Shown here in pieces: positions 21,111-33,430 of a DNA stretch of 64,000 bases (the first letter of the stretch is position 1; each line of letters opens with the position of its first letter). Position numbers and translations under genes: made by a program. Source of the stretch: Achatina immaculata (Eukaryota > Mollusca > Gastropoda > Stylommatophora > Achatinidae); assembly GCA_009760885.1 (NCBI GenBank), contig CM019718.1, positions 26,828,133 to 26,892,132 of the forward strand. The letters are read 5' to 3'. The notes below the pieces were generated by a model, which saw only the letters and a program-made list of their open reading frames with translations, had not been told where the DNA came from and did not search any database.

Positions 21111-21798
21111 ATCTCATTAATGGATAAAAACCACAGATAAAGACAATACTACGGACAATACAACACAGACTAGTAATTCTACCATGCCACGGCACAACGT
21201 CTTCCAGGCGAAGAAAAAAAAACCTGTTGTTGCACCTTTCATTTTGAATGTCATCATTTCGACATCGGAAACCAGAGGGCTTTAACATGGCATTTCTATC
21301 GTATGAGTGGATGTACTGTTCGCCAAGTGCACCTAGCCATAACGGGAAAAGGCAATCACGTAAACACAGCTAGCGAAGTTGGGCCAGTTGCGCAGCTTAC
21401 TTCGCATGCATATTAGCTACGCCGTCGTTATTTCGCCATTTAAAAAAAAAAGTTTAACACTAGAGGGTTGTGGTGAAAGGACTGAGAAATTCCTGTACTA
21501 CGTTTATTTTTATGTCCAATATGTTCATGCCCTCTATTTGCCTCATTCATTTCTACTGTATGTAGTTCTAGAAAAACAGACAGACAGACACACACTCTCT
21601 CTCTCTCACACACACACACATATATAAACACACAATACAAACAATAACAAACTACATCTGGAATTTACTGACACCTCAAGTTTCTTCCAGAATGGCAACC
21701 CGACTATAAAAAGACTCTTTCAGACACAACCATGTGCCCACCTAACTTTGGCAAAAGACAAAAGCTAACCTTGCTTATGCCCTTAAAAAATACTTATA
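21111..21798. other. No gene recognised
   Basis: A mixed ACAG/CT/CA microsatellite lies at about 21575-21625. No domain is seen in the overlapping short frames. Confidence 0.35.
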
Positions 21799-21966
21799 TA
21801 TACATGTAGATATATCTTTCGCAACGATTTCAAAGCTAGTTATACATGTAGATATATCTTTCGCAACGATTTCAAAGCTAGTTATACATGTAGATATATC
21901 TTTCGCAACGATTTCAAAGCTAGTTATACATGTAGATATATCTTTCGCAACGATTTCAAAGCCAGT
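21799..21966. repeat. 42-bp tandem repeat, four near-identical copies
   Basis: Exactly four 42-bp units (168 bp) start at TATACATGTAGATATATCTT and end in CAAAGCTAGT. The last differs by one base (GCCAGT). Near identity implies a recent expansion. Confidence 0.95.
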
Positions 21967-22789
21967 TTTTTTTTGGGGGGGGGGGGGAGGAGCTCCTAAA
22001 TAGGTTACAGGTCAAAATGGCTTGCCCTTGACCTTTCCCCCACAGCAACCAATTATCTGAAGGACTGATACTGAAATATCAACATACCAACAGCAACCCC
22101 GAAACGAAGCACTTGGGTGCTGAACGTACAAGAGTAAGTGTAATCCTACAGGTAAAAATAGGAGCAGACACCGGTTGATATCACACGTCGCATGTCCTCT
22201 GATCATACAGTTATTACTCCCTTCCCCTCCAGTATCTCCTGTCTTGGCAGTATCAAGGTGTGGCTCACTGAGCGGTTATGAAATTTGGAACCATCATGAA
22301 GAGAACGAGCAAGTCTTCATGTTTTCAGAAATGAACAAATGTCACCTGTTAATCTGGCTCCAACCATCACTCTACAAGACTACTCGCTATTTTCTCACCT
22401 GGCCTTCCTCCACACCTCTGTACGTTAATCATTCTTTCTGTTATTAAAAAAAAAACTATGTTCTAATCACTCCACTTAGCCCTTTTAAAAATGAAAACAC
22501 TTTCAGACCGACTGCCTTCTCCTTCCCTAGAAATGGCGACGGAATAACCATCATCATCATGGCCTTAGTAAATTTAGTAAGGGGCTCTTAAGATAAGACA
22601 GTAAAACAGATAGTAAGATAAGGCTTTCATTTGTTTAAATGAAACCAGCCAGGAAGGGGAAGTCCATTCTCAAGAAGTGGGAAAAGAAAAAAAAAAAGGT
22701 ACAACATGACTTTAGAAATACGTCCTGAATCTTGCTTACTCTGCTGTTCATTTTCCAAATACCCTCCCATCTTACTTAAAAATTACAGG
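21967..22789. other. No gene recognised
   Basis: Starts with a poly-T run joined to a poly-G run (21966-21988). The remainder shows short frames only. Confidence 0.35.
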
Positions 22790-23192
22790 GTATGCTACAA
22801 CTACAAACTTTTCCAGTGTCTACTCTGATATCGTCCACACATCCTCATATTACATCTACAAATTTTTCCAGTAACTACTCTGATGTTGCTCACAAGTCAT
22901 GTCCCCATATTACAACAACACATTTTTCCATTATCTACTTTGACGTCGTTCAAATGCTCCCATATTACAACTGTAATTTCTTTCATTATCTACTTCAACA
23001 TCGCTCAAATGGCCCCATAATGCAGCTACAAATTTTTCTATTATCTACTTTGACGTCGTTCAAATGCCCCCATATTACCAATACAAATTTTTCCAGTATT
23101 TATTCTGACGTCGTTCATATGCCCACATATTACCACTACAAATTTTTCCAGTATCTACTCTGACGTCGTTCAAATGCCCCCATAATTCGTGA
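22790..23192. repeat. Minisatellite of about 55 bp, about seven copies
   Basis: Units have the form CAAATTTTTCCAGTATCTAC, TCTGACGTCGTTCAAATGCC, CCCATATTACCACTA. They differ from each other by several substitutions and small indels; the three right-hand units are the most alike. A TGACGTCG core (a CRE-like palindrome) recurs in most units. The plus-strand frame through it is the repeat in translation. Confidence 0.85.
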
Positions 23193-24234
23193 ACTTTGCA
23201 TATTACTTTAGATTCATTAACTGCATGAGATGAACGTAATTGATTCTTAACTGAACTCTCTTACTACACATTAACTTGGCTGATATTCGTTACCGTGTGA
23301 GACTGCGAGAATAACTTATATGTGTATGCAGTTACCTTTCGTACTGAGCGCGTGGATATGAGAGAAACGTAAGTGTTTTGTTGTTTCAGCTTTGTCATTT
23401 AAAATTTTAAAAAATCACTCTGTTATGTTAGTTATATACAGAATACACCTGTACTAACGCAGAGCGTCTGGTAAAGAACGAAAGTTATACCATAAAAGGC
23501 TCAATATCCCGCGTCCTCAAGTCTTCACCCTTTTCAAATAAAATTGGTTCGTTCTCCGCGTTTATTTTACATACAGCTGTGTTCTACTACCGTGAAATGA
23601 ATGCGGATATGAAGTCAGTAACCATGGGAGACTGATGCTTCTCTTCTCTATCATTAACTGGAACGACCTTCATAGTAGGGGAACAAAAATGACGCATGTC
23701 AATCAGGCGTGATGTTACATGCAATCCCCATCATAACACACCAGCCCTCCCCCTTTCCACTTTTTTTAAAAAACCTGGCGCCACTATGCAAAGTATGACT
23801 AAGTAGCGCAGACATATAAAAAAAACCAAGTCTATATATAGCTGTCAGCGTACAAGAACTATAATTGCTGCTATTCTATATTACCATGGTCAAATGATAT
23901 CTAGCTCAAGATAAGGCCAACAAGGAGAGGAAATAAAAACTAATCTGTCAGGCAGGCTCCAAATGGTAACGAACAGCAACATAATATCTATATCCGCAAC
24001 TATTATACGTGTAGTAGACACAGGCCTTAATCAGCCAATTATCCAATGAAATTAGGTTAAACATTAAGTTAAACATTTGTTTAAACGGGAACATATGTGA
24101 CGTGTGATTAAAAAAAAAAGTAGAATTATGTATAGTACTTTCAATATAAAATGGGAAATTAATGCTCGACTCTTGGTTTCCAGAGTATAGCCCAATTGTA
24201 TTTCGCTGATTATTCCTTATGTTGCTACTTCTTA
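23193..24234. other. No gene recognised
   Basis: AT-rich unique-looking sequence with no long frame and no second copy in the window. Confidence 0.35.
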
Positions 24235-24260
24235 ATATATATATATATATATATATATAT
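24235..24260. repeat. (AT)n microsatellite
   Basis: About 13 AT units directly 5' of the LINE-E fragment. Confidence 0.9.
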
Positions 24261-24261
24261 G

Positions 24262-24312
24262 GTTAGAATCTGTTCAATGCAACAAATTACCAGACCTAAA
24301 GGACGCCTTGTC
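24262..24312 (+). mobile_element. Short LINE-E internal fragment
   Basis: The segment TGCAACAAATTACCAGACCT and AAGGACGCCTTGTCC matches the middle of the RNase H frame at about 19885-19925. Only some 50 bp remain. Confidence 0.6.
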
Positions 24313-24555
24313 CATATGTCCAAAGAAATAATCAAATCTAGTGGTGACAGAAAGCGAACAAACCAAACAAACAAAAAAGTGATCCTAAGAAAAGTAAAAG
24401 AGCTATTGAAATAAGAACCCTGAGCAGCAAGAACGCAGAAGACAGTTGTATTATAAATGATTTAGCACAGCGCTGTATGGTTAGCATTCCAGAAACAGCA
24501 GACAAGGCACTTGAGAAATGGAGAGAGAAAGCAAAATGACACGAGAATTATCTAG

Positions 24556-24633
24556 AACCCGAACCACGGATTCTGGCCGGGCGAGCAGTCGTCTTGTCAC
24601 GAGAAGCAGTACACTATCCACTCGGCCACCTAC
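24556..24633 (-). mobile_element. tRNA-derived SINE head or tRNA pseudogene (Ser/Leu-like)
   Basis: On the minus strand, box A reads GTGGCCGAGTGGATAGTG and box B reads GTGGTTCGGGTTC, about 45 bases apart. That spacing fits a class II (Ser/Leu) tRNA. The stem pairings are poor, so a functional tRNA is unlikely. Confidence 0.5.
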
Positions 24634-24687
24634 CATCATCTTCTTAAAACCTACACACACAAAAATAGAAGTATTTGGCAACGTGTT

Positions 24688-24780
24688 TCTCAGTTGGCCG
24701 AGCGGACCGTGCGGCGTTTCTCGTGGCTAAGCGGCTGCTTGCTCCCACCAAAGTCCGTGGTTCGAATCGGAGGTAATTCT
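24688..24780 (+). mobile_element. tRNA-derived SINE head, plus strand
   Basis: Box-A-like sequences TTGGCCGAGCGGACC and GTGGCTAAGCGGC occur one after the other, followed by box B GTGGTTCGAATCGG. The doubled box A suggests an internal duplication. It faces the minus-strand tRNA-like head about 55 bp to the left. Confidence 0.5.
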
Positions 24781-25277
24781 CTTGTCATCCTCCTTTCTGG
24801 CGAGAAAGTCTTTGTCTACTGTTTGTCAAAAGGTAACATCAGAACACTGTGCTAAACGACTTTACTGTGCGAAGATTTCGTCGTTTCCTATTTGAAAAAT
24901 GTATCTTTTTGAAGAGAATCCGTGCTAAACGCAGGCTACATCAAATAAGAGATACTGGAAGCGTGTGTTTACATCCATATACTTGGATCATTAGTATCAG
25001 AAAAAGTACCTCCCAAATTATGAGCAGGAATATGCTAAGACACAGCTGTAGTTAGGTAAAAATAAAACATTCAGTATAATCCAGTAACATAAACCGGTTA
25101 CGGTAACTGACGACCTCCAAAAGTTTCGGTATTTCTTTTTTTTTTTAACTTGGTAATTTACCGGTTAACGAGATCAATGTCTTTCTTAATCATTTAAGTT
25201 AATTTCTGATAACAGTCTCTGTCATTTACTGTCCCTGATCTATTGGGGAAAAAAATCTCCTTTAGTACTCGTTAATC
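24781..25277. other. No gene recognised
   Basis: May contain the body of the preceding SINE. The frame at 24849-25055 has no recognisable domain. Confidence 0.35.
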
Positions 25278-28200
25278 TCCAGCCTCTCTGACACTCACTT
25301 TTAGTATTACTAGTCAGACTCCGGTCACCTGCACACTCATTACAAGTATTACTACTCAGTCCCCTGAATCTCGGACACCCATTTCAAGTATTGCTACTCA
25401 GTCCCCTGAATCTCGGACACTCATTTCAAGTATTGCTACTCAGTCCCCGGACTCTCGGACACTCATTTAAAGTATTACTACTCAGTCCCCTGAATCTCGG
25501 ACACTCATTTCAAGTATTGCTACTCAGTCCCCTGAATCTCGGACACCCATTTCAAGTATTACTACTCAGTCCCCTGAATCTCGGACACTCATTTCAAGTA
25601 TTACTACTCAGTCCCCTGAATCTCGGACACTCATTTCAAGTATTACTACTCAGTCCCCTGAATCTCGGACACTCATTTCAAGTATTGTTACTCAGTCCCC
25701 TGAATCTCGGACACTCATTTCAAGTATTGCTACTCAGTCCCCTGAATCTCGGACACTCACTTCAAGTATTGCTAGTCAGTCCCCGGCCTATCGGACACTC
25801 ACTTCAGGTATTGCTAGTCAATCCCCGGTCTCTCGGACACTCACTTCAAGTATTGCTAGTCAATCCCCGGATTCTTGGACACTCACTTCAAGTATTGCTA
25901 GTCAGTCTTTCGTATCCTGGACACTCACATCAAGTATTGCTAGTCAGTCTCTCGTATCTTGGACACTCACTTCAAGTATTGCTAGTCAGTCTCTCGTATC
26001 TTGGACACTCACTTCAGGTATTGGTAGTCAGTCTCTCGTATCTTGGACACTCACTTCAAGTATTGCTAGTCAGTCTCTCGTCCCTCACTTCAAGTATTGC
26101 TAGTCAGTCTCTCGTCCCTCACTTCAAGTACTGCTAGTCAGTCCCTCGTCTCTCGGACACTCACTTCAAGTACTGGTAGTCAGTCCATGGTCCCCTTGAC
26201 ACTCACTTCAAGTACTGCTAGTCAGTCCCTGGTCTCTCGGACACTCACTTAAAGTACTGCTAGTCAGTCCCTCGACAGACAATGCTTCACCCTATCTGTG
26301 ATCCTTGTTCAAATCCAACCAAAAACACAGTCAGCGTTTAAGCAATTGTATTCTCCCAAATCCAAGACTTGACATGTTTTTAAAAAGCTTCTCTTACTCA
26401 GCTGCCCACCTTTGGAATGCCCTACCAATTCACATAAAACTTATAAGTAATATTCGTTCTTATAATTTTTAACTTTGTGAACATCTGTTTGATATAGACT
26501 ATATGCCTCCCTAAGCATAGTTTAATGTAGTTTAAAGTATGGCCTGAGTGTTGTAATTTTTTAAAACTATTTTTAATACTACTTTTCTATAAATTTGTTA
26601 CTTTTGAATGAAAGTAAGAATGCAAGTTTATTTCATGTTATTGCATAAACCAGAGTGTAGAGTGTATAAACATGAGATATGTTTATTATATTATGTAATC
26701 TTTTAGTTATGTATTCATGATTATTATGCTCATTAACAAATGCTGAATGACTGTGATTGAGTGAAAGCTGTATCATGAAGGGCAGAATATCAGACACTTC
26801 TGCGTGCCCAATTCTTAACCCTCCGAAAATAAAGTATGTTCGTTCGTTCGTTTGTCTTTCGGACACTCACTTCAAGTACTGCTAGTCAGTCGCTGGTCTC
26901 TTGGACAGTCACTTCAAGTACTGTTAGTCAGTCCCTGGTCTCTTGGACACTTACTTCAAGTACTGCCAGTCAGTCGCTGGTCTCTCGGACGCTCACTTCA
27001 CGTACTGCTAGTCACTCCCTGGTCCACCTGATACTCACTTCCAGTACCGCTAGTCAGTCTTTGGTCTCTCGGACACTCATTTCAAGTACTGCTAGTCATT
27101 CCCTGGTCTCTCGGACACTCATTTCAAGTACTGCTAGTCAGTCCCTGGTCCCCCTGACACTCACTTTAAATACTGCTAGTCAGTCCCTGGTCTCTCGGAC
27201 ATTCATTTCAAGTACTGCTAGTCAGTCCCTAGTCCCCCTGACACTCACTTTAAGTACTGCTAGTCAGTCCCTGGTCCCCCTGACACTCACTTTAAGTACT
27301 GCTAGTCAGTCCCTAGTCCCCCTGACACTCACTTTAAGTACTGATAGTCAGTCCCTAGTCCCCCTGACACTCACTTTAAGTACTGCTAGTCAGTCCCTAG
27401 TCCCCCTGACACTCACTTTAAGTACTGATAGTCAGTCCCTGGTCCGCCTGACACTCACTTTAAGTACTGCTAGTCAGTCCCTAGTCCCCCTGACACTCAC
27501 TTTAAGTACTGCTAGTCAGTCCCTAGTCCCCCTGACACTCACTTTAAGTACTGCTAGTCAGTCCCTAGTCCCCCTGACACTCACTTTAAGTACTGCTAGT
27601 CAGTCCCTAGTCCCCCTGACACTCACTTTACGTACTGCTAGTCAGTCCCTGGTCCCCCTGACACTCACTTTAAGTACTGCTAGTCAGTTCCTGAGCTCCC
27701 TGACACTCACTTTAAGTACTGCTAGTCAGTTCCTGAGCTCCCTGACACTCACTTTAAGTACTGATAGTCAGTCCCTGGTCCCCCTGACACTCACTTTAAG
27801 TACTGATAGTCAGTTCCTGGTCACCCTGACACTCACTTCAAGTACTGCTAGTCAGTCCCTCGTCTCTCGGACACTCTTCAAGTACTGCTAGTCAGTCCCT
27901 GGTCTCTCGGACACTCTTCAAGTACTGCTAGTCAGTCCCTAGTCTCTTGGACACTCACTTCAAGTACTGCTAGTCAGTTCCTGGTCTCCCTGACACTCGC
28001 TTCAAGATTGGCAGTCAGTCCCTGGTCCCTTTGACACTCGCTTCCTGCTTTCTCGGACATTTCAAGTATTGCTAGTCAGTCCCTCGTCAATCGGACACTC
28101 ACTTGAAGTACTGCTTGTCAGTCCGTGTTCCCCCCGACTCTCACTTCAAGTACTAGTAGTCAGTCCCTGCTTTCTCGGACATTTCAAGTATTGCTAGTCA

Positions 28201-28680
28201 GTCCATGGTCTGCCTGACACTCACTTGAAGTATTGCTGGTCAATCCCCGGACTCTCTGTGTCCCTTCAAGTACTGCTAGTTTGTCACCGGACTCTCGGAC
28301 ACTCATTTCAAGTATCGGACACCCATTTCAAGTATTGCTCGTAAATCCCTGGTTTCTCGGACACTCATTTCAAGTACAGCTGGTCAGTCCCTCGTACCTC
28401 GAACACTTATTTCAAGTACACCTGGTCAGTCCGTTGTACCTCGAACACTTATTTCAAGTACAGCTGGTCAGTCCCTGGTATCTCGGACACTCATTTTAAG
28501 TACAGCTGGTCGGTCCCTGGTATCTCGGACACTCATTTCAAGTACAGCTGGTCAGTCCCTGGTGTCTCGGACACTCACTTCAATTACTGCTAGTCAGTAC
28601 CTGGTCTCTCTGACACTCACTTCAAGTATTGCTAGCCAGTCCCTGGTTTCTCGGACACTCACCTCCGTTATTACTCGTTG
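25278..28680. repeat. Large 42-bp minisatellite
   Basis: The unit is TCTCGGACACTCATTTCAAG, TATTGCTACTCAGTCCCCTG, AA (42 bp). About 2.8 kb of array remains after subtracting the LINE-D insertion at 26277-26850, roughly 65-70 units. Sub-families are arranged in blocks: CCCTGAATCTCGG units at 25.4-25.75 kb, CTCGTATCTTGG units at 25.9-26.1 kb, CTAGTCCCCCTGACACTCAC units at 27.2-27.8 kb, and mixed or truncated units from 27.85 kb on. A 42-bp period keeps frames open, giving 248- and 351-residue open frames that use different frames of the unit, which argues against coding. Confidence 0.95.
26277..26850 (+). mobile_element. LINE-D 3' end inserted in the 42-bp minisatellite
   Basis: The coding remnant at about 26365-26440 reads PRLDMFLKSFSYSAAHLWNA, then LPIHIKL. 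This is the C-terminal signature of CR1-like LINE reverse transcriptases (YSAAxLWNxLP). The 3' UTR follows and ends in TGCGTGCCCAATTCTTAACC, AATAAAG and a (GTTC)n tail at about 26838-26852. The minisatellite resumes directly afterwards. It is one of five LINE-D 3' ends here and, with 50.5 kb, one of two that reach coding sequence. Confidence 0.8.
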
Positions 28681-29225
28681 AATCCCTCACGTTTTACTTT
28701 CCCTTTCTCGCTCACAAAATAATCTTTCTGCACCGTGCACAGAACTGCATCTATTCCGAACAACAAAGCAATTCTAAGTGTGCATGGAGAACCGGTCTTT
28801 TATCTCCGTCAAACCTACCCCTGGCCGGACAAAAAAAAAAAAAAAGAAGAGAAATGACATAATGGTGACCCAGGAACGGACAAAGGGAAATTCTCTCTCT
28901 GAGCAGGCTGGAGAAGGACAAAGATATCACTGTGTGAGTTTCAAGAGATGCTTGACAAAAGTATGCCGGAGCGGAGTGTCAAAGGTTGTCTAGATAAGCT
29001 GTGATTTGTGAAACGAGTGGAGGGAGAGAGGAAGAGAAAAAACTTAAGTTAGAGTGGCATACAAAACGTTGGTGTAAACAAAGCACAATCAAACAGCCAT
29101 CACCGGTAAAAGGGAATGATACAGTTGGAAAGACACGACTGTCTTGGGACGCACTGAGACATTTCAAAATATGGTTGTCTCTCTCGTGTTTTATATATAC
29201 ACGCACATACACTGTTGCTGTTATA
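28681..29225. other. No gene recognised
   Basis: An A-run lies near 28830-28844. Short frames on both strands show no domain. Confidence 0.35.
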
Positions 29226-29760
29226 TGACGTGTCCTTTCCAGAACGTTGTCCCTCTCACTGCTTCCCTGAAAGCAATGTGGTCCTGAGCAAGCTGGTCAA
29301 CGTCCCGCAAGGACATAGAAAGCAATGTGGTCTTGAGCAAGTTGGCCAATGCCCCGCAAAGACATAGAAAGCAATGCGGTCTTGAGCAAGCTGGCCAACG
29401 TCCCGCAAGGACATAGAAAGTAATGCGGTCTTGAACAAGCTGGCCAACGTCCCGCATGGACATCTTCAGACTTTACGTGATGTCCTGATTCCACCTGCGG
29501 CAAGGTCGGCCCTTTTCCCTTTTGCCGGGCACTACATCTTCTGCTACCAACCTCCAAGCTATTGTTTCTTGATGTGGTCGAAGTATCTCAGCTTTCTAAC
29601 TGTAATGGTTTTTACAAGCCAGTTTTCTACGACATCTAATCTCATCAAAATCTCTTTATGTGATTTTCTTTTTATCCATATTCTAAGTGCCTTTCTACAC
29701 ACTTCATTTCAAATGCAAGTATTCTCTCTCTATATATAGTTTGATTTCTTTATCAATGTA
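29226..29760 (-). mobile_element. LINE-I C-terminal fragment with internal tandem expansion
   Basis: Downstream on the minus strand, at 29465-29760, a degraded segment reads VRKLRYFDHIKKQ, a GKRAD basic stretch and W/GIRTS. The C-terminal exon-like end reads SLRDVGQLAQDRIAF, then AVRGTTFWKGHVI and a stop. This follows the LINE pattern KxRxFGHIxR..GKRxRGRP..LAQDRxAFR..AxRATTFxKGHA. Four 49-bp copies lie within the AQDR segment. Confidence 0.65.
29270..29464. repeat. 49-bp tandem repeat, four copies, inside LINE-I
   Basis: The units begin AAAGCAATGTGGTCTTGAGC and end CCGCAAGGACATAG; four copies fill 195 bp. Each corresponds to the LINE codons for DVGQLAQDRIAF. A period of 49 is not a multiple of 3, so each unit shifts frame. 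Confidence 0.9.
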
Positions 29761-32700
29761 TGAACTTTCCAGTGTCGAAGGAATCAGTAATACTTAAATT
29801 TTCCTCATTTTAAACAATATTTTTAACACAGCAAGATACAGCGTTCTATGAGGATTCACATTTTAAATGGGCTAAGAATTCACACTGAACTAACATAACG
29901 AGATAACACGCCGATGCAAAAAAAAAAAAGCAAAAAAGAATGCGGTTAAACATACACTAATTAAAATGGCATGTCTGTTCCACTGGAAAGCCCAGAAATG
30001 GCGTCGCTAGTTAAGAATAAAGTAGGAATTTGCAAGTGGTTCTTAATTAGAAAATTTAAGTGAAAAGTGTTCTGAGAAGATTACAAATGTGGAAGGAGAA
30101 AACTGACGGGGTTAATGTTTATTGGTTGACGATCCAGTTGTAATTGGGATAATGAGTTCTTCGCAGCTGACGTCAAGATGGAAGATCTTGAAAATACTCA
30201 AAACAAAACAGGCGAAATAATGAACCCCTTTTCATTTCTGGGAGCGGTTCCAAAAATACAAGTCTCTCCACAAGCTCCTCTGTCGTGGAGGATACATGGA
30301 ATCCAATCTCGCTAACCAGATTGAAGTAAGGCAACAGTTTCGTTCTAAGAACACCGCCAGATGGTAGGATACGGTCTTGAGCAACACACCTTAATGAGTG
30401 CCCACTAGGAATATCAATCTATCTCTGCTCTTACATGCGATTAAGCTACATACGCACATGGAGGCACACTGGGGAAATGTCTTTAGCGTCCATATATTTC
30501 TTGCCCTGTCAACAAATTAGTGGGCGACGTGGTCAGCTTCATGCCTGGCCGCCTGTTCTTCATCAATTCTAGAATAAGTCAGGTACCCATTTTAACAGCT
30601 GGGCGAACTGATTTTAAAACATCAGTCCACTATAAACAGGACAACGTCCTAGCTAATGATACTGACTAATGATATTTAAAAAAAACGATACAGAAATAAA
30701 ATGGAGCCTATATACGAGGCAATAAGTGAAGACTTGTCCTCTAGTAAGGAATGAAGAGAGCGATGTAGAAAAATAAAACAGAAAGATATAAACTGTTATG
30801 AAACAATCCTCGGTACAAGAGTGAACGATATATGACAATAAGAAGAAAAGGGGGGAAAAAAGAACGAACTATGTAGTGTTGGACTCATAAAATTCTGACT
30901 AAAAGAAACAACAGTAGACGAACAGCGACAGAAGCTGACTTAATGTTCTTACTGCTGAAAACTTCAAGACGATCAGTTCTATGAATGTCTCGACAGAGAA
31001 AGGGTTTATTTATATATAACGTCTTGGAAACCTACTACGGAGTTCGTGCCGTGAGTGACACTGACTAGCTTCGCATTTGGACCTTTCTAGTTCCAAAAAT
31101 GCCGTCCTCACTGAGTGGATCATCATTAAAGACTGATGCGAAGGACCACTGATGAACATTCTGTGCGACACCAACTGGCACAGGCGGTGGAGCGATTATG
31201 GGAGTATCTCGCTCGCGACGACACCGAGAACCTAATACTGAATACCGAAATCTTGGAAACCTAGAAACGTTACTTCAATCTGGCAGATTCTGGCAAATAT
31301 CTGTTTGCTTATGAAGGAATAAAATTCCGCCGTCTAGGAAGCAGATTATCAACTGTCACTCCTGGTCCAAAGCATGCACCGTCATCGTCGTTTTAACTCT
31401 TAAGTCGTCGGTTTTTCCATATCACTTTACAGCACTTAAAAAACATTTTCTTTAAAAAAAATCAGGGAGTAAAACAGGCCGCTTTATATACACTGTAATA
31501 ATATTAATAGAATAATTCTCTAATTTTGTCTAAGATCTTTGTCCAACATCTACAGTTGTAGACTGTGAGTAGGGAGGGAGGTTGCTATTTGAGTGTATGC
31601 TTGCGTGTTGTTTCGATTTATTAGTCAGACTGAAGTTTGCTGAGAGGAGTTTGTTGTGGTGAGCAGCTGTCACAAACGTGTCACTATATTTTCTGTATAA
31701 TATTCACTTGGATGGCTTTTTTTTCAAATAAGAAAGAGAAAAAAAATTGTTTATGTAATCGAGGATAATGCAATTTAATTAAAATAATTCGAATAAATGC
31801 GAAATTTTCATTTCTCCTCCAATTATTTTTGATAGGTTACAGTTTGTAAAGAAATCTGTATGTGGCTGGGTTTTTAAAATTCATGTTCTTGCCGGGAAAA
31901 TTTTTTTTGCGTCATATTTTTTAAAAAAATTATCACTCAAAACACAGTCCTCCACACTCTGCATCTAATCTGTGAGGGCGAGACAGCAGCTTATATCGAA
32001 CCACTTGTAAGATATTATCTATGGCAAAGAATGCAAATCTGGTCGGGCGAAGCGTGGGAACTCATAAGAAACAAGCACCGTGAATTACACAGATCCGATG
32101 TATGTTTCTAGCTTCTTCACAAAATCTTTCAGACTAACGTTAAGGAACCCTCGGACAATTTCTCTCTCTTCCGCCTATTCTCACTGCTGTTCCCGCTGCA
32201 TATTTGTTGGAAATATTATGTTGTTCTTTTCAATTACGTTTCTCTAATGGAGGGGAAAACTGTAGCAGAAATAAGAACAGGGCTATAACTGCATACAGAA
32301 AAAAGACAACTGAAGAGAAGGGTGGCGCACGTGGATCTTCACATCATCATCATCATCATCACTAGCCATACTGGTCGGTTTTCCTCATCTCATCCATGGG
32401 AAAACATGTTTCAGCTGAATGAACTATTATTTATTACGAGACACCCTGTGGTGACCAATCCCTCGTTTAGTAATCACAGCAGGAATATGTACATTTACAT
32501 GTATGCATTTATTCATTTGTAAATCGTCTTCTGCGGCTGGTGAACTTGACACTTGTAGTTTGTGAACTTCTTGCACTACAGAAAGTAGCGCATGCTAGGC
32601 CTAGTTATGAAAGGCGAGTTAAATGTTCCTGTCTTTAATACACCGTACTGCTACTCGTATCTGTGTACATTAACCCGCGTGTGCAGTCGATACAATGCAA

Positions 32701-33177
32701 CATATGAATCCAAATCATCATTTTTTTTTTCTTACTGCCAGATTCCTTATAAAGGGTACGCATCTACCGACTTCGCCTCTGCCCAAAACTGCTCCAGACT
32801 CTGGACATCTTACGTCCAGTTTCGACCTTCCACTCCTTCAAAAAAATGGTACATTCCTTCTGACTCGGTCCAAAATTATTCCCGACCCTAAGACCACGAC
32901 TCGCATACTTGTACATGCATGTCTAATATGTACTCGGAGAACACTAGGACGTGTACTTCAGGAAAGGCGAATAAGTATAATGAGTGCACGCTCAAGTTAA
33001 AGACCGCACCCTGCCCAACGTCGAATTTCCCAAGCCTTCTGAAGTGAGGCCAGCAACACTTGTGTCCCGCCACGAGTGAAAGAAACGACATCCAACGAGG
33101 ACAGAGCACTGAATTAGCTAACCATGTACGGAAAATCCTGACGGAGCCATGAACTTAACAAGATGGAAGCAAAGAAA
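29761..33177. other. Longest stretch without a recognised feature
   Basis: No repeat unit with a second copy in the window, no domain and no supported splice exon was found. The segment 31090-31330 has relatively balanced base composition and broken open frames, and could be an old transposon. CAT trinucleotides lie at about 32342-32360. The overlapping plus-strand frames at 32592-33000 have no recognisable product. Part may be intron of the HIF-alpha gene. Confidence 0.35.
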
Positions 33178-33430
33178 GACGAATGATCTTCACTCTCGAA
33201 TGGTGAAGAATTGAGCACGCAGGCGCGTCTTACATTATGCGCTTCATCACTCTTCTTTCATTCTTATCACACATTCGATTTAATATAAGTATACAACTTA
33301 TATATTTTTAAAAAAAACCTGTGTAAGAATAAAAAAATGAAACTACTATATTCACAAATAAAATATAATGAACTGCACGAGAGGGGACTAAGATAACCTC
33401 CTAATAGAGGCAAGTAAAGAGATTTAAGTG
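33178..33430 (-). mobile_element. LINE-D 3' end, diverged copy
   Basis: The minus strand carries GCCTGCGTGCTCAATTCTTC and the upstream UTR as at 3.0 kb (CTTCATCACTC, ATTCTTATCACACATTCGAT on the plus strand), with more substitutions and no clean tetranucleotide tail. An older copy. Confidence 0.65.

Noticed and set aside
24556..24780. Functional tRNA genes
   Set aside because: Box A and box B are present, but the acceptor and anticodon stems do not pair well, so SINE heads or tRNA pseudogenes are more likely.
26836..27891. 351-residue open frame of 14-residue repeats (and a 248-residue one at 25391-26137)
   Set aside because: Both arise because the 42-bp minisatellite period is a multiple of three. 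The two use different frames of the same unit, and neither shows a signal peptide, domain or splice support, so I do not call a gene.
25278..28680. CRISPR array
   Set aside because: The units are continuous 42-bp tandem repeats without unique spacers, in a eukaryotic context without cas genes.
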